From: Eonycteris spelaea
Taxonomy: Eukaryota; Chordata; Mammalia; Chiroptera; Pteropodidae
Assembly: GCA_003508835.1 (NCBI GenBank)
Contig: PUFA01000143.1
Coordinates: forward strand, 1,178,001-1,242,000
Direction: 5' to 3'
DNA: 64,000 nt
Position 1 is the stretch's first letter. Each line of letters begins with the position of its first letter. The notes under the pieces are model-generated. The model saw only the letters and a list, made by a program, of their open reading frames with translations, searched no databases and was not told the DNA's origin. The position numbers and the translations under genes were made by a program. Positions 1 to 12,620 of the stretch are shown one piece after another.

Positions 1-27
1 CATATACCCCATCCTACTGATCTTGTG

Positions 28-350
28 TGTTATGGTCTAAATGTTTGTGTCTCCACAAATACTCCAAATTCATATACTGAAATCCTAATTACCAAGGTGA
101 TGATATTAGGAAGTGTGGTCTTTGGGAAGTAGTTAGGTCATGAGTATAGAGTTTTCATGAATAGGATTAGTGTTCTTATAAGTGAGAATCAAAAAATCTC
201 CCTGATGTTTGCACCACATGAGGTTACAGTGAGAAAATGTTCGTCAGTGAGAAAACAGACTCTTATTAGACATTAAAACTTGGACTTCCCAGCCTCCAGA
301 ACTATGAGAAATCAATGATTGTTGTTTATAAGCCACCCAGTTAATGGTAT
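28..350 (+). repeat. MST-like MaLR (ERVL-MaLR) LTR, 3' end truncated
   Basis: The segment opens with TGTTATGGTCTAAATGTTTG and continues with the MST/THE1-type order: a 'GTGATGATATTAGGA' block, 'GGTCATGAG', 'GGATTAGTG', 'CCTCCAGAACTATGAG', then 'TTTATAAGCCACCCAG'. This is the sense orientation of a non-autonomous endogenous retroviral LTR. The expected 3' end is missing after about 350, where a different LTR-like sequence begins. MSTA-D subfamily is not resolved. Confidence 0.8.
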
Positions 351-360
351 TAACTGAATG

Positions 361-690
361 GACTTAACCATATGATTTAATTTCACCAATGGAATGTGGG
401 CAAAAGTGACATGTGCCAGTCTATCTAGGCCCTAAAAAGGCATTAGGTGTCTCTGCTCATCCCTCTGTTTTTCTGTCATAGCCATATGAAGGACACACCT
501 CAATTAATTCATAGGACCATGGGAGACTCAACATGTAACATAAATTAGGCTCAGCTGAACCTAGCCTATATCAGTTAGCCTCAGCCAATCTTCAGAAACA
601 TGAATGAGAATACCTAATTGGTGTTTCAATATCTCATAATTGAGTTTTGGATTGATTTGTTACATAGCAAAAGCCAACTAATATACTAAA
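361..690 (+). repeat. MLT1-like MaLR LTR 3' portion
   Basis: It contains 'CCAATGGAATGTGGGCA', 'AAGTGACATGTGCCA' and a terminal 'TTACATAGCAAAAGCCAACT', which I associate with the downstream part of MLT1-class MaLR LTRs. A related block occurs at 45,790-45,860. It abuts the MST-like LTR on its left, so this may be two partial LTRs or one LTR inserted in another. Subfamily uncertain. Confidence 0.5.
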
Positions 691-929
691 TGAAAACAGT
701 TCATCTCAGAGATCCTCAGTTCATCCTTTCTAACACATCCCTGACCCAGCTTAGGGAGAATGTGACCTAGTGAGTTGCCACATCAAAACTCTTGCTGTAC
801 TTTCCCCCCAAAACCAATCCCTTTGACTACACTTTAAACTACACATGCTGCCCCAACTTCTGGTTCTGACAAAACTTGGCTCTATCTCCTTCTAGGGATG
901 CCTTAACATAGAGACATAAAACACCATTA

Positions 930-1310
930 ACTCAAGGTATTTATTGTGATTGTGCCTTCTACTGGTCTCCCTACCTTCACTTTTGGTGCTTTTTGGAATA
1001 TCTTCCTTCTTGCAGTAAGAGTGACCTTTCAAAAGCATAAACCAGTTCACATCATTCCCATGCTTACACTCTATTCTGGTAACATTTGATAATTGGAGTA
1101 AAATCTAAACTTACACTGCCTACATCTTTTACCTTACCTTTCCATTTCTCTGTTATACCCTACACCAGATTAGCCTTTCTAAATAATGCCAAACTTATTC
1201 CCACCACAGAATCTTTCATCATTCTAACGAAAACACTTTCCCTACTCTACCGTCAAGTCTTCCCTGAATGTAAAGTGCTCTTACGAGTTTACTCCCATTA
1301 TTTTTCTGTT
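930..1310 (+). repeat. L2 LINE 3' fragment
   Basis: A degenerate L2 order is visible: 'CTGGTCTCCCT', then 'AGTGACCTTTC', 'TTCACATCATTCCC', a 'GGAGTAAAATCTAAACTT' block and 'CTTCCCTGAATG'. L2 is an ancient mammal-wide CR1-clade LINE. A 77-codon open frame at 1086-1319 lies on it and is a by-product, not a gene. Confidence 0.7.
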
Positions 1311-2999
1311 GTATACTGAAATACATCATGTATGAATGGATATTGAAAATCAAGTGAAAAGGGAACAACCCATTGTGTAACTTGCAAAAAATAGCAATAG
1401 GGAAGAAAGAGGACCAGAGCCAGATTTGGGGCTATTACATCTTTTTAACTTTGAACCAAGGAAGCAGATAGTCAGAAAGTATGAAGTTCCTTCCTACACT
1501 CTCTCAAATAGGAGAATTCTAAGAGGGCCTTTCATTGTTCTCCACTTGTTAGGAGATAAAGCATGAGATGTCTATTTAGAGATAGATTTATATTTAATGA
1601 AACACTTTCTTGAGTCTGGCAAAAAGACTGTCTACATGTCATAGTTTTGCATAACTGTGCTAATTATTAAAACATTTGAATCTTCATTGTATTTTAAAGG
1701 GAATTTTAGGGAGGATGTATCAGGGGCTATTAAGTAGACACTATTTTAAACTGGAATTTAATCACATGCTGTGTTTTTTTCATTGGCTTTATCTTTTAGT
1801 ATTTGACCACATGCCTCTATCTTTTATTCACAAATCAACTTACATAAAGATAAATTCTTATAAAAATTTCTATTATAATTTTTCTATTCTTTGCTAAGGA
1901 ATAATAATAATATTTTAAATTTTTGTTAAAAAAACAGCCAATAATATTATTGCTTACTGTAATTATGAAAAAAGTAAAAATATATAAAGAATAAAAAAAT
2001 TATACTAAACAATGATCATATGAGAACATATGTACAACACATATGAGTCACAACCAAGGTCAACAAGAATAATGTTTAAGGCTGTGAATTTGACCACAGC
2101 ATGGGACTACCATGTGAAATAAAATAAAACTTTGTCAAATTTAGGGAAGGATCATACTAGAGTAAAGGAAGGATGGATTTCAATGCATTGACATCCAGGG
2201 ATGAGATTGAAAGACTCTGCAGTTGGGCAGAACTGAGCTTTCCACTCATATTATGATATAAGGAGGAGGAATGATGTCCTCTAATGAATATGAGAGGTTA
2301 GATTATGGCAGAGGCTAGTAGCTTTGAATTTGAGCAGAACTAGACCCTGAGAAATATTCCCACTAAAAATGGAGAACAAACCAAAATACACATGTGAGGA
2401 AAAGAATAATGTAAACTTGAAAGTATCTATTGCTCAGATGAGTCTGGGATATGGCTGGGAAGCAGTGCTACTTTCAGGATGAATCTAGAATATATCCTTT
2501 GCTATAGTTTGCATTATAGTCATCTAATATGTTATACTAATGCTCCTACTTGAAGATATCATTTAATATAAAATAAATAGGATAAGTTGATAAATGTATT
2601 CATTTATTATGTATTTTAAATAGGTTAAAATATTTTTAAAAATTTGATACAGGAAAAAAGGATTAAAAAAAAAAAAAGGATGGCACTTAATATTTCCCCT
2701 AAGCTGAATTCTTATGTTCAACTCTTATCTATTAATCTGGAATTTTGATCTATCATTGGTGAATTATATAAACTATATACTCTCTAGAAAAGAGTTTTTA
2801 TTAATTACTTGCCATATCTTTTATAACTACATCATAAATTAATTAGATATAATAGTATATTTAAAAGCTTTTACTTTTTCTTCTAAAGCTGAATCATCCT
2901 CATTTTTGAATTTTGTATTTCAGTATATCTTTTGGTTAGATGAATAACATGTGGATAATTTTTCAAGAAATTATTTTTGTAGTAAACTGTGAACTATTA
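1311..2999. other. AT-rich unique sequence, no gene seen
   Basis: Very AT-rich, without a coding frame that resembles a protein and without a repeat family I can name. It contains a short A-run near 2667-2678. Open frames up to about 73 codons have no recognisable composition. Confidence 0.6.
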
Positions 3000-3290
3000 A
3001 TTATTTGAGGTTGTCTGCCATGACAACTTGGCTGGGTATAAAATTCTCCAGTTGTATCCTTTGGCTCTTAAAAACTCTAAAAAAGTTGTTCCATTATCTT
3101 CTTACATTAAATCTCATAGAAAAGTTGAAAAGCTCCATGATTTTTTCTTCTTTTACATATGAGCTATATTTTCTTCCTGGATGCTTCAGGAATCTTCATT
3201 CCAAAAGTTATTTTTCAGTAGGCTGTGTCTTGATGTTTATCACTTTACATAATCATATTTACATTAGTCATGTTTACCTAGTTATTTAAA
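3000..3290 (-). repeat. HAL1/L1 ORF1-region fragment
   Basis: The plus strand reads 'CTTGGCTGGGTATAAAATTC' followed by T-rich blocks. Antisense, this resembles the ORF1 C-terminal region of old L1/HAL1 elements (the segment that reads LYPA-like residues in sense). Strongly decayed, so family level only. The 94-codon frame here is antisense to the element and not a gene. Confidence 0.5.
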
Positions 3291-3769
3291 GCTTTATTTA
3301 AATACTTTCCTTGTAAGACTTGGTTAGCATATGTGTAACTCTATAGATTATTTATTTCTTAGGAAAATTAGTGCATCTGAAATTTTATGTACCTTTACTC
3401 ATCATCGGAACAAGATATGCAAATTAATGCCAGTGTTTTCTGCTACTTATGCCTTTAATTCAATAAAACTTTATTTTGAACCAATTTGGTGGCTGATATT
3501 GTGATAGGTGAAGGAAATACAGAAAGAACAAAACATGTTCCTTGTCCTCAGTAAATATATAAATAGTTTATATTGTGACTTTTGGTAATTAAACAAAGGA
3601 TAGTTCAAGAATGGACTTGAGTTTGTCTTTGAAGGAAAGAAACCTAGTTCAATTGACTTTCGTATGCTGCCTGAGTGAAAATCTCATCAGCAATCCTGTT
3701 GTATGCTTAACATTAACAAAATATATACATAAATATATATGTGAAGCAGTTTATAAATATATCCACAGA

Positions 3770-4000
3770 AACAGATGCTTTCCAATAATAGCTTTTATAT
3801 TTATTGTGTGGCACATGATGTGCTAAACCATTCTTTAGATCATTTGATTAATCTTCACAATAACCCCATGAGTTATATTTCCTCTCTTAACAGATGAGGA
3901 AATGAAACTGAGTCAAGTTCTAAGGTCAGACAATGTTAACCACAAATTGGACAATCAGAATTTACTGAGTGAGGGAAGAAACTGGGACTTAAAGCCAGGA
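3770..4000 (-). repeat. MIR SINE
   Basis: Antisense MIR order: 'GGCACATGATGTGCTAAACC', 'TCACAATAACCCCATGAG', 'ACAGATGAGGAAATGAAACT', then a region matching 'AAGCCAGGA'. MIR is an ancient tRNA-derived SINE core family. The 5' tRNA-like end is poorly preserved. Confidence 0.8.
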
Positions 4001-4289
4001 CAATATGAATGCAAAACCTTTTTTCTTAACTAATAAACAACTTGTAAGAAGAAACCAACAAAAATAACAACATGAATAAAAACAAAATAATTCTGGCTAA
4101 TGTGAAAAGATAAAAAGTCTAGAATTAAACCATTTATGGATAATGATTCTGTTAGCAAGATCAATTTTCTGATCTTTTCCCCTTTACATAAAACATTAAC
4201 TTTAATTAGACATTTTAGCACATCAAAGTTGATGAAACTTGACTAAGATTTGGAAGTCCCAAATATGAACTCCTTTAAGATTTTGTTAT

Positions 4290-5430
4290 CCTTCCTTAGG
4301 CAAAGAAAAAAATAAAAATCAAAAATAAACAATGGGTCTACATCACACTAAAGAGTTTTTGCACAGCAAAGGAAACCGTTAACAAAATAAAAAGACAACC
4401 TACTGAATGGGAGGCTATATTTGCCAATGTTACATCTGATAAGGGGTTAATATTGAAAATTTATAAAAAGATTCATACAACTCAACACACATACACACAC
4501 ACACAAACAAACAAAAACAATCTAATTTAAAAAATGGGCAGAGGACCTAAATAGGCATTTCTCCAAAGAGGAAGTACAGATGGCCAATAGACATATGAAA
4601 AGCTGCTCAACATCACTAATCATCAGAGAAATGCAAATTAAAATCACCTCACACTTGTCAGAATGGCTATCATCAATAAATCAACAAACAACAAATATTG
4701 GCAAGGATATGGAGAAAAGGGAACCCTTATGCACTTTCGGTGGGTTTGCAAATTGGTACAGCCACTACAGAAAACACTTTGGAGGTTCCTCAAAAATTAA
4801 AAACAGAATTACCTTTTGACCCAGGAATTCCATCTCTGCATATTTATTCCAAGAAATCCAAAACACTAATTTGAAAAGATTTATGCTACACTATGTTCAC
4901 TGCAGCACTGTTCACAATAGCCAAGGTTTGGGAACAGCCTAAGTGTGTATGAATAGGTGATTGGATAAAGAAGTGGTGCATATATGCAATGGAATATTAC
5001 TCAACCATAAAAAAAATAAAATTTTACCATTTCTAACAACATGGATGGACCTGGAGGGTATTATGCTAAGTGAAATAAGTCAGACAGAGAAAGACAAATA
5101 CCATATGATCTCACTTATATATGTAATCTAAAGAACAAAATAAACACATAGAAACAGACTCATAGAGAACAAACTGATGATTGCCAGAGAACAAACTGAT
5201 GATGGGACAGGCATTGGGGACTGGGTGAAAGTGGTGAAGGGATTAAGAAGTACAAAATTGTTGTTACAAAATAGTCACAGGGGTGTGAAATACAACATAG
5301 GGAATATAGTCAATAATATTGAAATAACTATATATAGTGCCAAGTGAGTACTAGACTAATCAGTAGGATCACTTTGTAAATCATATAAGAACTCTAATTT
5401 AAAAATAAAAATTAAAAAAGCAATAAAACA
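4290..5430 (+). mobile_element. 5'-truncated LINE-1 (ORF2 3' end plus 3' UTR)
   Basis: A LINE-1 copy retaining only the ORF2 C-terminus and 3' UTR. Translated pieces are typical of L1 ORF2p: '[12 protein letters not shown]' and '[10 protein letters not shown]' (frame 4580-4819), and around 5041 'MDLEGIMLSEISQTEK'. The ORF2 reading frame is broken by stops and frameshifts. The 3' UTR holds a tandem duplication of 'GAACAAACTGATGAT' near 5167-5201, and the element ends in an A-rich tail near 5430. Inactive. Confidence 0.9.
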
Positions 5431-5691
5431 TTTCCATTATCCACCCTAAAAGAGATTTGATAACTAATAGCCAATAACAAAATTAATCAAGACTAAATAA
5501 AAGTTTTAAATCAAAATTTACATTTAAATAGAAAAGAAATTTGTTTTTCAAAAAATATATTATGGAAGATTATTTACTATTTAGTCTGATACACTTTCTA
5601 TTAATTGATACATTAAAAATGATAGCAGAAAAAATATATCTAAGTAGCTACTACACATAATGAGTCAAACACTGTAATAGGTGACAGCTTT
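5431..5691. other. AT-rich spacer, nothing recognised
   Basis: AT-rich sequence between the LINE-1 tail and the (AAAG)n microsatellite. No gene or named repeat seen. Confidence 0.5.
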
Positions 5692-5702
5692 CATAACAAA
5701 CC

Positions 5703-5705
5703 AAA

Positions 5706-5780
<75 letters not shown>
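5703..5780. repeat. (AAAG)n microsatellite
   Basis: About 78 bp of almost uninterrupted GAAA/AAAG units, purine-only on the plus strand. It is bracketed by a perfect 11-bp inverted repeat (CATAACAAACC at 5692-5702 and GGTTTGTTATG at 5780-5790). Confidence 0.97.
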
Positions 5781-5790
5781 GTTTGTTATG

Positions 5791-6744
5791 GAACTAGTTT
5801 ATATAAAATAATTTCTTTTAGTTTGGAGTATTAATCAAATGTATTTATCTTTAAATATATTTAAATAACAGACCAATATCTGTAGTAAATATGTAAAATA
5901 TAAATGACATGTTTTTTTGTGCTAATAATATAATACATACTTATTGTGGAAAGTTCCAAAATAGAAAATACAAGAAGAACATCAACGTCACTCATTGCCC
6001 TATTACTCTTGGATAACAATTGTTGACATTTTATAATATCTTAATTCATAAAACATGTAGAACACAGTGATGAATTCTGGCATGAGGTCATTAGTAATAC
6101 AACTGGCCAATCTGATCACTACACTGACTACTTTCAACAAAGAAAAAAATATTTTGAAATTTAATATATATGATTTGTTTGGAATCAGTTTTTTAAAAAT
6201 CTTCTCTGTAGCTTGAAATATAATGAGTAGTACTATGGAATATAACACAATGATTTTACAAAGTGTAGGAAGTAAAGAAAAAACATTGTCAGAAGGGGAA
6301 AAAAAAGCAATATAACCATTGTAATATAAAAAATTTGTATTATTTTTAACTGATGAATGACAATAAATAAAAAACAAATATGCTACACATAAAGACCAAT
6401 ACAGAAATTCCCACAGTTCTTACTTCACACAATTCATTATATGGACCTATAAGGAGCTTTAGTGTAAAAACAAAGATCTAATTGTTTGCTTTAGAAACTG
6501 GTTACACAGTTTACCTACTTTAATAATCTTGAACAACAAAGGAGGGATTTTGGGAAGGTGGTAGAGGTTGGGAGTAGGTTGATAATCCATGGTTTGAGGC
6601 ATGGGAAAGAAGACTCCTTTAGGAAAGTATTGCATTTATGGCTGGAGTAGATTATTAAGTGGATAATTAATGGTGGCAGAAGATAGGAGATCTTCCCTTC
6701 CTCCTTGAGTTTATTCTCACACTGAGCTTATAGCCCTGAGGAAG

Positions 6745-6748
<4 letters not shown>
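5791..6748. other. AT-rich sequence, no gene supported
   Basis: An AT-rich stretch. A 124-codon minus-strand frame (6003-6377) is the longest here. Its product is rich in Phe, Ile and Leu, resembles no family I know, and is what AT-rich DNA yields by chance. Around 5930-6020 there may be a highly decayed interspersed repeat. Confidence 0.5.

Positions 6749-6781
<33 letters not shown>
6749..6781. repeat. Poly(T) tract (33 T)
   Basis: 33 consecutive T. It could be the tail of a minus-strand retroposon, but I recognise no SINE or LINE body to its right. Confidence 0.9.
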
Positions 6782-6784
<3 letters not shown>

Positions 6785-9700
6785 TTAAAGACCATTCTTT
6801 CAGAAACTTTTGGTCTTTCTGTTGTTTATAGAGCTAGTCTCTAAGGTTCAAGGGGGTAGGGGAGAGGGTCAAAAATAGAAGATATCTTCTCCAAGGCATT
6901 AAACAGACATTAAAGGAACAAAGCTGGTCTGAAGAGTTTCCACAAAGTCCTCTTCAAAGATTTAATCAACAAAGGAGTCATTTTTTTCCCCATATAAGAC
7001 ATTTACTTAATGACTTTAAGAGTCTTAGTTTATATCTTATCCCTTTTAGTAAAAGTTTAAAACTGATCACATTTGAACATATAAATTAATCTTAGCAGTG
7101 TAAATAACACTAAAGTCTAAATCAAAATTTCAATGGTAGGAGATAGTTTGTGATAGATTTTTGTCTTGATTCTTCTCACATATTGGACTTTTTTAGATGT
7201 GTCAATGAGGAGTATATGAACATAACAATAAGAGTGTGTATGATGTTTTTCACCTTCAAGTAAACTGTGGATTACATATGCATGCAAACAGGCAAATTTC
7301 ATTCTTCATTATTTTAAATAACATTGTATCATTTTAATAAGTTTTTGGTGTAGGACAGCAAAAAACAACAGATATGTGATTTATCAAAGCGTTTTCTCAA
7401 TTGATGTCATTGCCATAAATGTATAGAGTTAGCTAAAGAATAGATAACATTAACAGTAAAATGTATGTTGATAAATATTAATTTTCTCAATAAAAGACTA
7501 CTATAATACTGCAATAATGATTATCTTGGTATGTTCTTATAGTAAAATCTATCATATGAATAAAAATAACCTTCATATTATTTGATCAATAATATCTTGT
7601 ATTTTGAATAATAATTTCAGTCATTGTGCAGAATAGCTTTTTAAATGTCCCATCTTACCACATGTGCTTGTATGTTCACACACGCACATAAATCGTGTGA
7701 TTTCATTTAAAACTGTGGTTTATATAAAATTAAATTACGTCTCCTTGCAGCTTTAAATTGTGAGTGGCTTGAAATCAAGTGTATCTTCAAAACAGGGGCA
7801 GCTTCTATTAAATTTAATGTTTCTCTGCATTGTACAATAGAGATAAAACTGCTCGAATAGGGCATCTTCTATTAAAGTGGCATAGGAAAGATACAGGAGC
7901 AAGCAGGATGGTCCTCCTGCCTCTTTGGAGTGGATCAAATACTGTCTTGCCATAGTCAAAGCTTTCTGAAACCAGCTTTAGCATGACAGAGCCAAGAATA
8001 TCATTTTTTTTCATGCTTTTTGCATGTATGATATATACATTTTTGGAAATATTCCATTTATGTTGATTTTTCATTACATTAAATATGAACTCAAATGACT
8101 GAAATGTAGAAAGTCTTTTGCATTATATTTGAATTTCAGAACCATATGTGTCACTAATTTCTAGCCATACAGAGGAGATTAAAGAGGGAAAACAGCTTGA
8201 AATTATACTTTCTTTGGTTAAAAAACAAACAAACAAAATGCTAGGATTTTTTTTTATCTCCAAAGATAAAAAATTTTCTTTTAAAAATAAAAGCAATTTG
8301 ATTTGCTATATCCTAATATTTGCTTTATTATATAAGACTAACTTTTATGAGAGTACATATTTAATCATATATGTGTCAAATACTAAAGCTGAATTTTAAA
8401 AACCTGGTAAAAACAGAGAACTAATGAATGGATCAACTGTTAAATAAAATTGACTCAGAGTGCCTGTATTTTTAAGCACTTATCGATTGACATTGTAAAT
8501 CAGGGTAATATGTATTGCTTTAAAAATTCTTTACAGGTGCAGGCCAAGTAATAGGTCATTATTTCTATATGTTTCACAATATTTAATAATATATTATTAA
8601 ATAATTTATTATTATTATACTATTGCTTCTGGGAGGGTGGCAGGAAGTTGTTTATATCAATATTCCTCTCCCCTTGGGACATGGAATTTTAAAACATGTT
8701 ACCATTTCGCGAGGTATAGTACTTAGAGGAGTAGACCTATTTAAATTAAACATTACAGATGATCATGTTTCCAAACTCACCTGATGGAATGAATGATCTT
8801 TTCATTTTTTGCTTTTCATTCTACTATAAATTGGGGTACTTTCTTAGAATGGAAGCAAAACTAGCCTTTTATAGCTTTTTGCTCAATAGCCTTGAGCAAA
8901 GTAAAATCTTGGCCATTTTCCTAACTGATCTAGAAATAAAATTAACTCGTGGAATTGGCATTTGTTTTGATACACAGACCTCCACAGTGTTATGCTCTAG
9001 TATTGAGAATTAACATACATTGGAATAGACATTATTACATGTAATAATATAGGGAGTACTCTTGTAATGTCCTTACTTTCTAAACTGTATAAAAATGTAT
9101 TGAAGACAAACACTATAGGTGATTTTACCTAAAATCTGTTTAAAATAATGATTTCAGCAATCCTGTTACATGTTGGAGGTGTCCCTATTATATGACCATA
9201 TAGAAGTGAAAAATTGAAATGATCATCTTCTGATTTAGGTGAAAATTTCTAAAAGCAAGAGAAATCGAACTTTAAGGGTCAAATTTTTATTATAGCCTAT
9301 CTCCACTGGCTGAAAATGAGATAAAATGGGATTTTTAAATCTAGAGATTATATTTTCTACATTAGCTCAGTTTGAGAATTATTGGAGAATTTACATTTAA
9401 TTAGCTGATTTTGTGTTATTCAGAATATGTATTTATTAGGGCCCCTCACATGGCATTATATTTTCTGTTAAATTTATCAACACACCACAACTTAATAAAC
9501 ACAAGTTATAAAAATGATTTGTACATTATTTTCTTAAAGTATGGTCATTGAGCTGATTGGCTGGCTGTTGTAGTGTAAATATACCCAAATAAATTATAAA
9601 CCAAAATGTTTGTGCATGAATGGGGGCATGAGGGTATAAGAAATAAAACGAGCAGAGTCCACAGAGTTTAACTGATTATAGATGTCCTCAGGTGTATAGA

Positions 9701-12479
9701 TGAACCAACATTTGTTACCTGCTATCCCATCTTTAATGAGTTTCTTTTCCCAATAAATAGCAGTAGAACATATTCCGTTTTATGGCATGTGACACCGTGC
9801 TATATGTATAATGCTATATATATGCATTAAATTGCAAAGCTTTCTGCATTTGATTTCTACTACTTCTAAATACTGTATAAAATAAATGATTAAAATGTCA
9901 GTGAATCCACATGCATTCCATTTCTGTAATAAGCATTTCTTTCTACAAAAAAGAAATGCTGTTTAAATTCAACATGATTGAAAATTTTATAAAATGAAGA
10001 TGTAATAGCATTTTACTTAAACTTACAGCATCTTCTGCTCATATTGTGTTTTAGAATAGTTCTTTCATAATTAAAGTGTCAAAAACACATTTGTAACAAG
10101 AATGATGAAATTCATTCTGAATAATCCGTCAGCAAATAATAACCTGTATCATTTAATACCTTTCAACCATTTAGTTCTTCCTCTTTTTTACTTTTTCCTG
10201 TTACTCTTAGAAAATAACTTTCTATAAAAGCTTAAAATCTATTTTATGGGCTTAATGGAAGTTTTCTTTAGCTGGGATATTATATGGTTACAAATGTTTC
10301 CATAAATATGTGAGATGCTCTTACTCTTCCCTGAGTCCCCACTGGATGCCTCCCAACTAGAGCATTTTCAAAACAATAAACAAGGCAAACAAAGAATGCT
10401 TCAAAATAATCATAACTTTCCACTTCCCCTCAAACATTGTCCATCTTTTTTCTTATTTTATCAATAAAAACAAATCATACTGAATGGAGGATTCCCCCTC
10501 ATATTGAGATAAAGTCAGGTTGACATTTCAGTGTCACATGTTATGTTTCTGAAATATTGAAGAAGCAAATCAGATTATTCGAGTGGACTTTCTCCATTTA
10601 AGATCTTGTTCTACTGTTGCTTTTTAAAAATGATATTAATTTTTATGTTTATGGCTTTAAAAATTTAAATTAAAAAATCATGATACTTATGTATGTATAT
10701 GTATACCTGCCAGGGATTATAGTAAAATGCAAATATGTAAAAGCAAGTAATATCCAAGTAAATAATTTCACTTATATAATGAGGATCAGTGTTCTGGTTG
10801 GTTTAATATTTTGATACTATATATGCTTGAAATTTAGTTTTTGGGGAATTATTGGCTTAGGCACTCTATGTCAGGATGAGAAACATATTTACATCGTCCA
10901 TACATCCTGAGTTTTCACACCACTTTCCTTTAAATAAAGGTTAGTACAGTATTCGGAAAATGAAAGGCACAGAATCATAAATTGCTCGGTAGTGTGTCTT
11001 AAGATTTTACCTAACACAGGTTAAGCATAATTGTAAGAGGGGGAAAATATCTTTTTAAATATTTTTTTCTTTTAAAAATGCTTGTACCACAGCTGCAGAA
11101 CCATAATGCTTTCATTAAGGATCACATCTGGGCTGAATTAAAACAGGAGCCATTTCCAGCCCTGAAGTTCTTGTCAGGTTCAAAGTTTTTCTTATAGCTC
11201 CTGAAGCTTTTCCAAAAATCGAAGGCTAAGACAGAGAACAGACCTTGTCATGAGCTGGTACCAGGCTGTAAGTACATTCCTGCTAAGTTATTCACCGTCT
11301 GGCTCTAATTTAGAGGTACATCCCTTGTGTTCACTTTATTAACTTACATATGACTAGCTCTTTTGTTTAATATGGAAATAAAGAAAACAGGGTTTGTTGA
11401 AAATAGTGCTGTAGACTGAGACTTTTATTTTTCTATACATTTGCTTTTTTGTTGCCCTATGTTTGCTCTTTATAAAGCACCATCTTCATATATGAACCAC
11501 TTGCATAATAAAAAGATAGATAATATAGGGTATCATAATAGAATAGATCTTGCTTTCTCCTTTGTTTTATGGAAAGGCGGGGAAAAAACTACCTGGGTAT
11601 TAATGCATTATTTTTTCATGTTTACCATCAATTTTTATCTTAGAATTGCAAAAAAGAAAGTCTATCAGTCTTATTCATAGACACAGTGTAAAATTACCTA
11701 AATTTTGGAGAAATAATTTCAACAATACAAGTATTGAATGGAATATCAGCTAAATTTGATATGCCATAACTGTAAAGAATAGAGATATATTCACAACTTT
11801 CAAAAAACCCTAAGGTACATTAAAATTAAATAAATCACCAACCAAAGAGAAAAGGAGCTTTAAAAATTTATTGGAAATATTTTTCTGTTGACTGGAAAAT
11901 GTTAATGCTCCACATTTTTAGTATACAATAATTTATCAATTCATACAACACATATAACTTTATTAAAATCCCAAATCTTGAGGCAAAAGGAAAATACAAA
12001 CTCTGTGAAGCTCAATATATCAAAAGGGAAAGAGATGGACAAATAATTAAAAAGCAATGTGATATGTACTGAAATACAGGTAAATGCAAGTCTTAGTAGT
12101 GATTAACTAACCGCCTGAGGAGGTCACCTTTGATCTGGTCTTCGAAGGATGAGTAGAAGTTCAACAGACCTTAGAATATTCACAGATTTTAGCAATTCTT
12201 TAACATATACTATTACCTGATATTACCAATTGATATCTTTTTTGGATAAAGAATGCACCTACCTCGCTATTGCATTAGTTTACTGTCCACCCTTATTATT
12301 AATTCCCAAACTCATATTTCCTTCACAGATTTTTTTTCTAAGTGCCTTATAGTATTATAGATTATAAATATGTTTTTCCTTTCCATATGGAAGTAGAGCT
12401 TATTTTCAGAACATATAATAGGAAAAAAACTAGTAAAATTGACTCACATTATATATGAAAACAACAATTTAATTAATTT
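6782..12479. other. Long unique AT-rich interval, no gene seen
   Basis: About 5.7 kb with no coding frame that looks real and no confidently named repeat, apart from a 24-bp AT palindrome at 8580-8603 and a part at about 12,000-12,200 that resembles an ancient mammal-wide repeat (blocks 'GAGGAGGTCACCTTTGA' and 'CGAAGGATGAGTAGAAGTT'). The subregion 11,080-11,320 is more sequence-complex than its surroundings. Overlapping minus-strand frames at 7753-8074 give no known protein. Confidence 0.55.
8580..8603. repeat. Perfect 24-bp AT palindrome
   Basis: The segment is its own reverse complement, centred on the AT step at 8591-8592. In such AT-rich DNA this can arise by chance or by slippage. Confidence 0.85.
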
Positions 12480-12620
12480 ATCTGAACCTTAACTTTCTCA
12501 TTTAAAAAGATGAGAATAATATCTATCTCATGAAATGATTAGACTAAAATGAGATTATGTATTTTGTGACCAGGAAAATAGCACCTAGTGAACTAGCAGT
12601 AAGTGATAATTCTCTTTCCA
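12480..12620 (+). repeat. MIR SINE fragment
   Basis: Sense MIR blocks: 'CTTTCTCATTTAAAAAGATG' (from CTCATCTGTAAAATGG), 'GAATAATATCTATCTCATGA', then 'AAATGAGATTATGTA', ending near 'AGTGATAATT'. Decayed. Confidence 0.65.

Noticed and set aside
6003..6377. 124-codon minus-strand frame
   Set aside because: AT-rich chance frame giving Phe/Ile/Leu-rich sequence with no recognised family or motif pattern.
9942..9968. 9-bp inverted repeat (GCATTTCTT/AAGAAATGC) as a small RNA hairpin
   Set aside because: Arms of this length are expected by chance many times in 64 kb of AT-rich DNA.
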